Shown: in pieces, positions 45,238 to 57,009 of the stretch
Layout of the letters: every line of letters starts with the position of its first letter
Position numbering within the stretch: the stretch's first letter is position 1
Source of the DNA: Rhizoclosmatium globosum
Taxonomy: Eukaryota; Chytridiomycota; Chytridiomycetes; Chytridiales; Chytriomycetaceae
Assembly: GCA_002104985.1 (NCBI GenBank)
Contig: MCGO01000003.1
Span: forward strand, 1 to 64,000
Direction: 5' to 3'
DNA length: 64,000 bases
The notes under the pieces: model-generated
The model's database searches: none
What the model was told of the DNA's origin: nothing
Seen by the model: only the letters and a program-made list of their open reading frames with translations
Translations under genes and position numbers: made by a program

Positions 45238-47867
45238 ATGCTCTTTGGCCTGTTAGTTGTCATTCCCTGTATTCAGGCTCTCTCCATAATCCGAAGTGGC
45301 GGTTCAACTTTTACAACGGATCTGCTAACAAACGCGTTAGCAGACTTTGGCCAAATCTATTGCACGTATCTGTTGTAACTTTTACCAACACCAGTCAACT
45401 TCTAACATTTTGATCACAGCCAATATTCAAACTGCACTTTACATTCCGTCCACATCTTCCATCGGTATGCAAGATGTTGCAACTGGCAAACTCAACTTTG
45501 CGTCAAGTTCGTCTGCTGTTACACCAGCCTTAATGACGAATGGAACAAATCAACTTGTCGCCTTACCTACCGCCGTTGGGGCCTTCGTATTTGCATATAA
45601 CTTGCCTGGAATATCAACTCTCAAACTCTCTGAACGCGTACTTCCTCGAATCTTTGATGGAACAATCAACAAATGGAATCATCCACTCCTTGTTGCTGAT
45701 AACCCAGATCTAGCAAATAACTCAGCAACTCTTCGAATCATCCAGCAGCAATCCACCGCTTCAGCTGCGTCTATTCTTAACAAGTATTTGAAGGCTCTCG
45801 ACTCGTTGACCAAGTTTCCCAAAACACCTTTCGGCAATTCATCATTTCAGATTCCAGTCGCAGGATGTATTACTACGTACTCGCAGCAAGACGCTGCTGT
45901 CGTTGTTGGTGCTGTGGTGAATACCCTTGCATATCTCAATCCTCATGATGCGCTTTCCGCCATTAGCCGACCGGGATCAACAACAAACCTCGCACTTGTC
46001 CAGCACCCTGACGGTTCGTTTGTCGCCTGGAACGAAAACTCTGTCCGAGTTGCATTTTCAAGTCTCAGTCAAGCAAAAGTTGATAACTTGAACATCTACA
46101 ACGACAGTCTCACGTTATACAATAGCCCAGCAAAGGGGGCATATCCGTTCGCAGTTGTGACTAACATTGTCATCAAACCTGCAAACATTTCAAGCGATTA
46201 CTATACTGCGATTGGAACACTCAAGTTTTTGTGGTGGTTGATACAAACTCCCTCTTATGCCGACACGTTCCAGTTTTCATCCATTTCCAACTCAACTCTT
46301 GGAGTAATGTCGCTTGAGTACTTGAAAAACGTATCATTTGACGGAATCAAACCAGTCTACGGACAATCTGTATGTGACATTGATTCTGACGGTATGTACA
46401 GGACACCTTGCCAACACGGTCGCTGTGAAGACCCATTGCCCTTTCAAGATCCGCGAGCAACGTGTATTTGCGACTTTGGTTATTTCAATGTCAAGAACAA
46501 AGATTGCAGCGAACCTATTGGTGTATTTAATCCGGACTCTATTAGTTATGGTGAGTTGGCAATGTTCTTAATTGGTGTGGCCATTGTTCTTTGGACAACT
46601 TTACAAGTATACTTGAAGCGCGAAGAGCCGGATTTAAAAGCCATGAGTCCTCCATGCTGTTTTTATATTCTCATGGGCTGTTTGATTGGTGAATTTGGAA
46701 TTATCATTGACGCACTTTCTGTTACGCAAAGTACCTGTTATGCAAAGTTTGGAATTCTTGCCCTTGCGTTTGGAATTGTTTTTAGGTGAGTTAATCGCAT
46801 ACAAAAAACAAATAACTAATTGCCTTCAAAGTATGATCTTTTTCAAGTCCTTCAGAATCTTCCTCATCTTTGGATACTCTAAAATTGCTAGATCAGGACT
46901 TCTGCGAGACACAGTTATGATGCTAGCATCGTCAATAATTGCTGTCATCGACTTAATTGTTGCGTTATTCGTAATCAAGAACGGACAAGTCGCTCCCCAC
47001 TTGGTCACATTTACAAACTCTTTTGATATTTACTGGGACTGTTTGGCACCACCAGATTATCAAGACCAAGCAAACTCAATGTTCAACGGTCTACTCGTTC
47101 TCAACGGAATCCTTCTATTCTTGTGCATCGTGATGGCATTCCAAACAAGAAAAGCAGCACACAAGTTCAACGAGTCCAAGAAAGTCGCCGTTGTCATTGT
47201 CATGAGCACGCTCCTTATCGGTCTTGACTTGGCAGTCAACTACGGAATTCCAATCACATCCCTCTCAACATTCAACGTCCGCCGTATATTCACATCCGCA
47301 GTCGTATTCATTCTGTGCACAGCAACTCCCATAATTTTATTCGCACCCGCCCTGGGACTCGCCGGCGGCACAAAGGAAAACATGAGCCATGGATATTCCA
47401 GCGAAACCCAATCAACGAACCATGATGAAACAGACGGTCTAACAAAAGCATATATTTTCCACGCAGGATTGCGCGTGAACAGGCCCACATCGCTCTGGAA
47501 ATCTGCGATCCTCGTAATCATGCCCGACCTTGACATGCTCATTATTCTGTCAGAAGGAAACAACGGAACCCACAGTTTCCATAAAATCTTCCTCAAAGTG
47601 CAGGAAAAGACTACACACGCGGCGAAAGCCAAACAGGAAGAATATCTTGAAATGACGTTAGGTGATAAGTCCAATTTCATTCTCGAGCTTTCCAACAAGG
47701 AAAAGATGGAAGAGCTTCGAAGTTTACGGCTTGCAGCCACTTCAAAGAAGAATACAGCCGCCAGCGCAAATATCACTGCTGGATCAGCAATTCCAGTTGC
47801 ACGAAACCAAAGCATAAAAGTAACAAGCAAAGGACCCACAAGCAAAAACTCAACAGCAACTCAATAG
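45238..47867 (+). CDS. Class C GPCR with PstS-like ectodomain, copy 2
   Basis: Exons 45238-45365, 45420-46785 and 46832-47867. Same architecture as copy 1: signal peptide MLFGLLVVIPCIQA, PstS-like start SIIRSGGSTFTTDLL, IFDGTINKWNHPLL (closest to the bacterial KWNDP motif), QQDAAVVVGAV, Cys-rich linker CQHGRCEDPL, seven spans and a cytosolic tail. The first intron donor has shifted to GTATCT, adding two residues (Cys-Thr) compared with copy 1; the other junctions are conserved. Divergence from copy 1 is moderate, lower in the membrane part than in the ligand-binding part, which suggests the ligand specificity may differ. Confidence 0.88.
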
Positions 47868-47940
47868 CAAAATCCCATGATATTCTTTTTTCATTCTCTC
47901 TCCAAATAATTACATGAAACTAATAAAAAGCACCATTCGA

Positions 47941-48617
47941 TTAACGGTCTTCACACCACTCATTCTCCTTACGAATCTGTTCCTCCTCCTCAGGAGTAAA
48001 GTCATTCACAATATTAAACAACTTGCGCACCTCCTCCACGCTCTTCCCCTTGATCATATTAGCAACGGTCTTACATCCTATCACACAAATAACGTCAGCC
48101 ACAAAAACAACCCCCAACAACAAAAAAAATCCTTACCCAAATCAAGCAGGTTCTTCATATCAAGATAATTCGCAGCAAGGATGATTTCAAACATGGTTCC
48201 TTGGTCAAGCTGCATAAACTCCTTATCCCGCTCTTCAATGTCCTCGCTTGTCTTGAGCTTGGTTTCGTCTTCAGGGGCTGGTGGGGGGTCGTCCTTGTGC
48301 ATGGTGGCGTATTCGATCACTGTTGTTGTTAAGTTGGTAACGGTTTAGGGGAGTGTTGGAGTTGAGTTGAAGTTGAGGGTATCTATGAGTTACCTTTCTG
48401 AAGGATGGCACCAGACACGTTTGGAAGAGGGATTGGCTGGTCATCCGATTCACCAACGTCCTAAGAATAAACGCTAGTTGATCAGTATCAAATGCTTGGG
48501 GGAGGCGCAGAGCTTTGAAGTACACACCTCCAACATGTTCTTGATGAGCACAGATTGGTTCGCAATCTCCTTGCTGATTGTGAATTCCTGGTTGTCGCTG
48601 GAGGTGATCTTGACCAT
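47941..48617 (-). CDS. SKP1: SKP1, copy B (SCF ubiquitin ligase adaptor)
   Basis: Minus-strand gene from ATG 48617 ([19 protein letters not shown]) to TAA 47941 (ENEWCEDR). Introns lie at the same first three positions as in copy A (after NMLE, within the K/V junction of ILQK|VIEY, and in DLG|CKT), but the final WCEDR intron of copy A is missing and intron 3 is about 60 bp rather than 363. The frame is intact, with [20 protein letters not shown] in the variable loop. It is very similar to copy A, so either could supply the SCF adaptor. It is convergent with GPCR copy 2, with 73 bp between stops. Confidence 0.93.
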
Positions 48618-48890
48618 TTTGGTTGCTGTGTTTTGCGCTGAAGTTTTTTGTTGTTGAATGTTCTTCCTCCTCATCGTGGCATAAATGGTTTCGATTCAAC
48701 TTGACCACGAGTCCGCTCAACAGAGGTCAAGTACTAAGCCACATACAACTAATCAAAGAGAAACAAAATACACTCTTTCATTTCGTGAGTTTACTTTTAA
48801 CCTTTGCTCCCTTCCCTTCCTTCCCCTTGATAAAAAAAATGGGAGATCGTTCTTTTTGCACAAATACATTCCCAACAAGAATTAAAAAGT

Positions 48891-50045
48891 CTACAATGGT
48901 GGTGGAGGTGGAGCTGGAGGTAAAGGACCACCAGGAAGTGGAGGCACGAACGCGTGATGAGGAAGCGGAGGAGGAGGTACAACAGGATTCCTTCCGTGAG
49001 GCTGTGATTGAGGTGGGTACCATCCAGGAAGTGGGGGAACTGGTGGCGGGTTTCCAGGTTTCTGATAAGTTGCGCCAGTTGAGGTAGAGGATGGCGGCGG
49101 TGGTCCGCGGTAGTGACTGTCACGGTCTCGTTGGTTCGAATAGCGATCTGATGACCCATTCGATTTGTATGAGCTTCCGCTGCTGCTCGGCCTTTGTTGC
49201 GAGGAATAATTACTGTTGCTGTATGATGATGAAGGTGGTTTTGCGTACGGATGGAATCGATTGTCTCCGCTGGACTGTTGTGTTGAAGACGTGGGGATAG
49301 GAATGGAAGGAGATGGTACCACCGGCTTTGGAGGTAACGAATGTATAGATGAAGAACTACGAGGAAGTTGGGAATTCGTTACAGGCTTTGATGAAGTTGA
49401 TGACGACAGCTGAGCGTTTGATACAACCGCTGGAGATGATGGACTACTGCTCTTTGTTGGCATAGGTCGAGCAGGTGCAATGACGGCAGGAGATGGGCTG
49501 TTGCTCTTTTTCGCTGCAAGGTGTTGCTAACACAGAAGTCAGTTTCAGATGAAACACAAAACTGTATCCATACTTTTCTCAACTGTTGCATCCGTGTAAT
49601 AACTGGACCATACAGTTCTCCAATGTATTTTTCATACTTTGGTCGATTACCCACCAGCATAATCTCCATCCCAGCATCTACGCAATCAAGTCATTAGAAA
49701 CTTGGATAATAAGAAACAAAGAAACTCACTTAGTAAAACTTTCGCCAACTCCTCGCCCCGTACTTCCGCACTCTCCAAACACCCAACACCTCCAAAAATA
49801 CCTTCATAGTCACGTTTTAATCCACGATATCTCATCATCTCAACTTCAAAAAAGTCAGGGACGTGAAAGATACTCCGCAGTGTGTCCGTGAGAGGCGGGA
49901 TAATCAGGAGGTTATTCAAAAACTCAGCGACGCGTGTTGGAACGGTACGTTTCGCAAACGAATTTTTTGTGGCTTCGACTGCAACGCGTAATATTATCAG
50001 GGCGAGGAGGTTGCGGTTGTAGCGGAGTGGCAGAGTTGTTGCCAT
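48891..50045 (-). CDS. Unidentified protein with conserved helical N terminus and Pro/Ser-rich tail
   Basis: The start MATTLPLRYNRNLLALIILR is at 50045. The first exon runs to EELAKVLL, then an intron (donor GTGAGT near 49730) to DAGMEIMLVGNRPKYEKYIG and MQQLRK. A second intron (about 49527-49573) leads to QHLAAKKSNSPSPAVIAPAR and a Ser/Pro-rich region with SSYSNSNYSSQQRP, SDRYSNQRDRDSHYRGPPPP and a C-terminal run of PPLP and PPPPP motifs before TAG at 48891. The tail looks like a WW/SH3/profilin ligand. I do not recognise the N-terminal family. No membrane span. Confidence 0.7.
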
Positions 50046-50087
50046 ACTGTGAGAGTGAGGTTGTTAAAATCCCTTATTCCTGGTTCG

Positions 50088-51396
50088 TCAGAATGATGCG
50101 CACCATTCATTTGAGTAATGCAAGGCATGGTGCCTCAGCTTTTGGTATATTTCCGTCCTGAGCTCAATCTCTTCATCAGTTTCGCTTAACCGTATTGGTT
50201 CTTCACAGAATGTTAGGAAAACATCAAATCCAAGAGTGCAATTAAGACACCAACCAAAGCATATTTCCAATAAATCAATGACAATTTCGTGTGGTAGTTG
50301 AACCACCAAGTCAAAGCATAACGCCGACGTCATGTGTTCTTCTGTTGCAATGATATTATCGTACCACTGCTTGTACTCCTGTTTTGATAATTATTAGTAT
50401 TGTGCATTCAAAAAAAAAAGAAATTCATTTTCCAATTCCATATTACTCCAACGCTTCAGCCTCCACCCTTCCGCTATATTCCAGACATGCACGTTCTTCA
50501 TTTAAATCGAGTTTTTGTAACGCATTGTTAATTTCATAGAGTCGTACCGGATCCGAATCTTTAAACTCTGGGCGAATAATGAATTCCGAGTCTGGAGTTC
50601 CTTCGGGAGGTCTGAAAGCGACCCATCTGCACTGATAAATCAAGTTTGCGAGTTTTTTGTAGTGGTCTGTTGATTTGCAAGCGAGGAAGAGGGCCGTAGC
50701 GCCTAATGAAGGGATGGAGAGAAAGGGTATTGATGAGAGACGGTTGATTGAAAGATGGATAAGATTGTAGTAAGGAGAAGGCGAAGGTGTGTGGCATGAT
50801 TTCGAAGCTTCTCCACAAGACGGTAACATTCCATGATCTGATTGACTGACAGATTGACTGACTATGACTGAAAGAGAGCATCCACTAGAGAACAAATCAA
50901 ATATAGTTTCGAGCAGGTTTGGTTGATTGACTGAAGAACTGCTGCGTCCAAAGCCAAAGAGACAGAGATTGCGATACGACAGGGACACCCAGCACCCAAA
51001 CAACACATCTTCAACCAAGACAAAGACAAAGATCTAACCAGCGACATAAGGATGAACCGAGTTTTGAATGTTACGAGCAACGACGTGGCGCACGGCAAAG
51101 CGCAGCAGAAAGACCTTTGCCACAGCGACAGTTTCGCAGGGTCTTTTTTAAACGAAGAGACGTTAGAGAGTAGTTCCTTGGGGAGAAACAAACAAAAACA
51201 AAAAGAAAACAAACAGGCCGCGAAGTCGAAGCGCCACCCGGTCAATGAATGCGCACGCAGACAGTCGCGCACCCGCATCGGCCGCCGCTGAAGCCGCCGC
51301 GTTCGTTGCATCGAGAAGCGCGCCTGACGAACACAGCGACTCAAGCGTGAACCGCCACTGTCCGCTGCCGTGTCGCACGTACGGATCGAACGTCAT
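50088..51396 (-). CDS. Cyclin-fold protein, transcription-kinase type (cyclin K/T/Ctk2-like)
   Basis: MTFDPYVRHGSGQWRFTLES starts at 51396. After CAFIDRVALRLRG there is a short T-rich intron. The frame then reads ETVAVAKVFLLRFAVRHVVA and NSVHPYVAG, then an intron to ATALFLACKSTDHYKKLANL, the classic first cyclin box (helices 3-5). The last exon carries EYKQWYDNIIATEEHMTSAL and CFDLVVQLPHEIVIDLLE, the start of the second box, and stops at 50088. One base must be dropped near 51133-51141 (accctgcgaaac), and the junction before EYKQW lacks a canonical in-frame donor, so this model has gaps. By resemblance it would activate an RNA polymerase II CTD kinase. Confidence 0.75.
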
Positions 51397-51746
51397 TTGG
51401 TTGTTTTTGTTGTTGTTGGTTGGTTGGTGGTGGTGGTGGTGGTTTGCACAACAAGAAAAAGAAGATGGAACAAATAGTACTCGCCTCCTTGACTCACTTT
51501 GATCTGCTGAATCTGTCAGGAGTCTCTGTCTGACAATAGAATTTATTGTTCGGGAGTATACTACCTAATAGAATTGGATCGATTCTTTTTTCTGTACCAT
51601 ACACAGTATATAGTACTGCAAAGGAACTTAGCGAAGAACTTGATGAGTCACAGGAATTGCATTGAAATAGCTTAGAGTTACTTTGTTCTACACATTAAAT
51701 GTGGAAGAGAAAGTGAATCACCACAAAAAACAAAGAAGAAAAACAA
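51397..51746. other. Divergent spacer between cyclin and eIF2 gamma genes
   Basis: About 350 bp that should hold both promoters. A TG-rich microsatellite-like stretch (ttgttgttggttggttggtggtgg, 51410-51445) is present. No coding sequence recognised. Confidence 0.5.
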
Positions 51747-53779
51747 ATGGCCAGTGAGACCATCGACTATGCGTCCCTTGACGCCCTTTCGCCAGTTGTC
51801 ATTCGCAACCAGGCAACAATCAACATTGGTACTGCCTCCTAGCACTCTTCCTAGCACTCCTCCTAACACTCTCTCCCCAACTGAACAAACTAGGAACCAT
51901 CGGCCACGTCGCCCACGGAAAGTCTACTGTCGTAAAGGCAATCTCTGGTGTCCAAACAGTCAGATTCAAGAACGAACTCGAAAGAAACATTACAATCAAG
52001 TTGGGTTATGCCAATGCAAAGGTACTCTTCCATCTTCTTTTTTTGGGTCTTCACCCCCTACACTCACTCACTCATACATTTCCTACTGAATGCCTTCAGA
52101 TCTTCAAATGCTCCAACGAATCTTGTCCAAGACCTGGATGCTACAAATCTGCAAAGTCGTCGCAGGAGGAAGGCTTTGCTTGTGAACGTGTCAACTGTAT
52201 GGGAAAGATGAAGTTGTTGAGGTGTGTCTTTGTGCCCTGCCCACACGGTACCGCTCAGCATGAAATATTCATCTATGAAAATCTATCGAAACCGTGGACG
52301 TCATCGAAGCTTTTTGGAGTGGGAGAAAGGGGGCGTCGAGGTTGAGGCTGTTTGAAAAGACAAAGGAGGGATGGAAGTTGATGGGTGCCCCAATTCCATG
52401 AATGCCACCTATACTTTCGTTGGAAATTGAGGGCGAAGAATGTGGTGTGGTCGGAGAATGAAATGCGGTGACTCAACAAGAAGACTTTATGGATGGAACA
52501 GCAACTGAAGAGAGACATGACGCTCAACGATACTTCAATGCTGCAATCAAACTATGCCTGTTTCAATCTCTCCTATTCCAAGTCTCCTCCCACATACTCT
52601 AAACTAAACCCTCAAAATCCAAAAACAGACACGTCTCCTTCGTCGACTGTCCAGGACACGATATTCTCATGGCAACAATGCTCAACGGAGCCGCAGTCAT
52701 GGACGCCGCCCTCCTCCTGATTGCCGGAAACGAAACCTGTCCACAACCCCAAACCTCTGAACACCTTGCCGCCATCCAAATCATGAAGCTCAAGAATATT
52801 TTGATTTTGCAAAATAAGGTTGATTTGATTAAGGAGTCGGCAGCGTTGGAGCAGCATGAGCAGATTCTCAAGTTTATTAAGGGAACTGTTGCAGACGGTG
52901 CGCCTGTGATTCCTATTAGTGCGCAGCTCAAGTATAATATTGATGCGATTAATGAATACATTGTGAAGCGAATTCCTGTTCCTGTTGTGAGTATATTGTT
53001 CTTTTTCTTGTTTGTATCACAATTCTGATACCGTCGACAGAGAGACTTCAGTTCCGACCCAAAGCTGATTGTCATTCGTTCCTTCGACGTCAACAAGCCT
53101 GGAGCTGAAGTTGCCTCTTTGAAGGGAGGTGTTGCCGGTGGTTCCATTCTCTGTGGAGTTCTCAAAGTCGGTGACGAAATTGAAGTCCGTCCTGTACGTT
53201 ATTCTGTTCACCTACAATTTTGTATAAACTGCATCTTAACCAACTTCGTCAAACAATTAGGGTCTCGTTACAAAAGACGCTGACGGAAAAGTCCGTGTCC
53301 GTCCAATCTACTCTCGAATCATCACCCTCCTCGCTGAATCCAACGAACTCAAATTCGCCGTTCCAGGAGGTCTTATCGGTGTCGGAACAAAAATCGATCC
53401 AACAATCTGCAGAGCCGATCGTCTCGTTGGACAAGTCTTGGGAGCTGTTGGAAAACTCCCTGCAATCTACACTGAAATCGAAGTCAACTTTTTCCTGCTG
53501 AGACAGTTGTTGGGTGTCAAGACAACATCTGATGGAAAGAAGCAGACAAAGGTTGAGAAGCTTGCCAAGAATGAGGTCTTGTTGGCAAATATTGGAAGTA
53601 CGTCTTGTGGATGCAGAGTGTTGAGTGTGAAGGGAGATTTGGCAAAGATTCAGTTGACAACTCCTGCTTGTACTGAAGTCGACGAGAAGGTTGCTCTTTC
53701 TAGACGTATTGACAAGCACTGGAGATTGATTGGATGGGGAAAGATTACTCGGGGTACTACCATCGACCCTGACGTTTAA
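51747..53779 (+). CDS. GCD11: Eukaryotic translation initiation factor 2 gamma subunit
   Basis: Exons 51747-51828, 51894-52021, 52100-52221, 52629 to about 52987, then about 53040-53193 and 53262-53779. G motifs: [11 protein letters not shown] (G1), [13 protein letters not shown] (G3), LQNKVDLI (G4), SAQLKYNID (G5). The zinc-ribbon region [14 protein letters not shown]...C...C is typical of eIF2 gamma. Domains 2 and 3 follow ([37 protein letters not shown]). eIF2 gamma binds GTP and, with alpha and beta, delivers initiator Met-tRNA to the 40S subunit. The joined frame is open throughout. Intron 3 (407 bp) is a size outlier. Confidence 0.95.
52222..52628 (+). other. Unusually long intron 3 of eIF2 gamma
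   Basis: Donor GTGTGT and acceptor AAACAG join KMKLLR to [11 protein letters not shown] (AG|A). The other introns of this gene are roughly 50-80 bp. The interior is not repetitive and shows no long conserved frame on either strand. Confidence 0.8.
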
Positions 53780-54077
53780 GCGTCTGTATTGATTCTCTAT
53801 TGGGGTTTATGATATGAGGAAGAGGAGGATGTGGATTTGTCATTACATTTGATTTGCGTTTCATGGATAATACATCCAGTTTATTTTTGATCATCTTTGT
53901 TTCCTTACTTTTTGGCAAACGAGCGTACCCAATTACTTATTTTGCTTGACGTTGACGAAACAGAAGATTCGCGACTCCTTCCATTGTCCCCCTTCAACGG
54001 AACCTGGAGCGTGTTTGCTCGCAACATCAGTGTCTCCAATTCTTTTTCAACACCGTCCTCCCCATTCTTCCTTGCAT
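53780..54077. other. Convergent 3' spacer
   Basis: About 300 bp between the eIF2 gamma stop (plus) and the arrestin-like stop (minus). No additional gene recognised. Confidence 0.4.
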
Positions 54078-56250
54078 TCAATCAGCGGGTCCAGTGTGTC
54101 TCAACAGGCCAAACGATGGTGTTGCAACATTCATTACAACAACGGGTGGCGCCACAGTTGGTCCGTCCATACAAAACCGTAATTTCTTGGCAACAGAACT
54201 CCGCACAGACCCCAACCCATCCATCTGACTCTCAAACACCGACCGTTCACGCAAAGAATCCAACCCCTCCCTCCTCAACTTCTCCCTCTCTTTCCGTTCC
54301 AAAAACCCATCCGGGAGTATTTCAAGAACCGATTGAGGAATATGCGGACAGGTCAAAAGATTATCCAGCTGTTTTCGTGTGAACGGTGCAATCTTGATAT
54401 CAATCACCTCTGTGGTTTTCTCCACCTCTCCACTCGGTGAATTCCAACAAAAGTTCACCACAAGACGATGCTGCACAACAGGACTCTGCTTGATCTTAAT
54501 AGACGGAATAAGCGTCTCGGGAGCGTGACTTCAACCTAATCATAACATATCAATTTCAAAAGGTGTTTCAAAAAAAATGGGGGGCACACAAATCAGAAAT
54601 TATGTTTCACCTTTTCACCCTTCCGAAACCGTATATCAACCGTCTCAGACACCTCAAACAGAACAATTTCTCGTTCTCCTCTCGTTTCCACGTCTCTGTG
54701 TCCCATTTCCAGCTTTCAATCAAGACGACGGAAATAGAAGCCCATCCTTCCGGTGGTCGTTTTATACCTCCAGAACAAATAATTGGTTCTGTGCCCATAG
54801 ATACATTTTTGAGGTCTTGGATGAGTTGATTTACAATGTTGGTTGTTGGATCTAATGGCGGTAATACGGGAAACTGCTGTATAGAAGCTGGATCACGCGG
54901 TGGAAATACGATTATATTCTTTTGAGTTGGGGGGCGGGTGCAAAGCGGGGAAACGATGAATGGTTGGGGAAGCGTGCCTAGTGAATTTAGTTGTATAGGT
55001 TCCTCTTCAGGAACTTCCAGTAGAATTAGGGGAGGTTGTGGTGGTGTATTTTCTTCTTCTTCTGGCTCTTCAAAGATTATTCTTGGGGAGGTGGAGGTGT
55101 GTTTTCTTCTTCTTCTGGTTCTGAGAAGATAATTCTTGGTGGTGGGGGTGGTTGTTTTCTTCTTCTTCGGGTTCAGCATAAATAATTCGGTGATTGTGTT
55201 CCTCTGTGATGGTGCTTGATTTGGATACGAGGGATGGAGTGGCTTCGCTGTCAGGCCCTTGACTTTCATAATTCAGATTTCTCAGCACTTCTTGCTGCGA
55301 TAAACTTCCTAATCGATCGTTTGACTGACCGCCAGTCAAGTTTTATCAGAGGCAACGCTGTCCATGAATCCTCTCGTTCATTCACTCTGAATCGAAACAC
55401 TTTACGATCGCCCAAGCAACCACAAACCGCTGAAGATTCATCATGACTATCAATCTCAAAGCTCCATTTTCCAACGTGAGAAGGTGCAGATTCCCATTTT
55501 CCTTCCTTCTCATCACCTTTTTGTGATCTAACAGCTCCGATTTGACAATATTAATAAGAGCACTCTCTTTGAAGTTTGGAAATAGAACTAAAGCTTCATC
55601 TGACATCTCTGTATGCTCATATATTCCTTCAAATCGAGCATCGACCCGAAGAACGTAGAAAACCCCAGATTCATAACAACACAGCTTATTTGTAGCTGAT
55701 TTTTGTGTGATTTGGCCATGATTTATAAATGGCCCATCTGGTGAGAGAGAAATAGACGGAGGAAGCCGAGAAATGTCAGCGGCGTCTAGGGGAATGATGA
55801 CAGGAAACTCCACGACTTTCAAAGACTCCTTAATGCTTTCTTGATTATCTGTGATTGGAGATGGTAGATCCGCGAGACAAACAGGAACAGCTGCTTGCAC
55901 CAAAAGCTGCTCTGCCGGAATCAGAAGCCGCTCTGCATCTCGTCCTGGATATTTGATGAAACCCTAATCCTTCACGATCAGCACTCGAAATCTTTGAGTT
56001 ATTAATTAGGACAGACCTCGAAAGTGGCGCGAAGATGTTCGAGCCTTGGCCGACGAGACACTGGGAATGATATTCTCACGACTGCGCGTATTGAGACCCC
56101 TTCCGTACTTTTGTCTCTCTGAAGATCCGTCGTGATTCGTTCTGAGATATTCGGGTTTGTTAGACCTGGATATCCATGGACAAAGCTTCCATTCTGAGGT
56201 TGATGGATTGAAACGAACATTCCAAAAATACACTCAACTTCTGGTATCAT
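54078..56250 (-). CDS. Arrestin-like protein
   Basis: Model from ATG 56250. Exon 1 ends ...RPRLEHLRATFE|GTCTGT; exon 2 begins GFIKYPGRDAERLLIPAEQL, then FPVIIPLDAADISRLPPSIS and GVFYVLRVDARFEG, an arrestin N-domain pattern. Asp/Glu/Pro-rich linkers (EEPEEEENTPPQPP) occupy 55.0-55.2 kb. The C-domain pattern continues with RPPEGWASISVVLIESWKW, APETLIPSIKIKQSPVVQHR, LVVNFCWNSPSGEVEKTTEV and IDIKIAPFTRKQLDNLL, stopping at 54078. The frame changes several times (near 55480, 55100 and 54530), so exon limits are uncertain. Fungal arrestin-related proteins adapt ubiquitin ligases to membrane cargo; this role is inferred. Confidence 0.6.
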
Positions 56251-57009
56251 TTCTGGTATTATGTCGCGAAACTAGCCATTTACGGGCAATTAACGATAAT
56301 TTATGAAATGAAGGGTGGATGATATTGTGGCTGTGGTGATGCCATCAGCACGATCCAATTCATAGTATCACACCAATTATCTTACACACGGAACAAGAAA
56401 GCATTCTTGAAATCTACGAACTAAAGAAACTATATAGGAAACGTCTGTGCTTCTTGGACCCTATGAGAAAAATTTCGATGGTTGTTTGTGAACTTTGGTG
56501 CGTGCCCAAGCATATTATTGAACACGCACGAAGCTGCACAATAGACAAAACATATTAAAACCCCGAACCTTTTCAATTGTGAAATAAATGCTCTTCATTA
56601 CTGCATTCGATGGTATAAACGTGTTGAACTTGGCGAGTATTACAACAATATCATGCTGTACCCATCCATATGAAAATAATTGAATATATTCTCACATACA
56701 AAGTTAATTATCATTTGGGAAATCACTTTGGTTGAAGGAAAATGGCCCAATTTGATTTCAGGAAGACACCTGTCTCATGCCACCTCAAACAACTATTTAA
56801 GTTCTGATAGTATTATCAATAAGATTATGATGCCGTGAGCCTTGGCGGAAGGAGTGTCTGTTCAAATTGGGCAGGAGATGGCTCTCTGCGTGCAAGGGAG
56901 ACATCCTCCTTTAATCAATTTAGGTGCAGAAAATTTTTGTTTCGAATTCCTTTAAAAGGGAACGTCTCCCCCTGAAACGATTGCTTCCACCAATTAGACT
57001 ATAGACAAG
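56251..57009. other. A/T-rich intergenic region upstream of the secreted repeat protein
   Basis: About 760 bp without a recognisable gene. It probably carries the strong promoter of the following gene. A pyrimidine stretch and gggaacgtctccccctgaaacg sit 40-60 bp upstream of the ATG at 57010. No tRNA or repeat seen. Confidence 0.5.
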
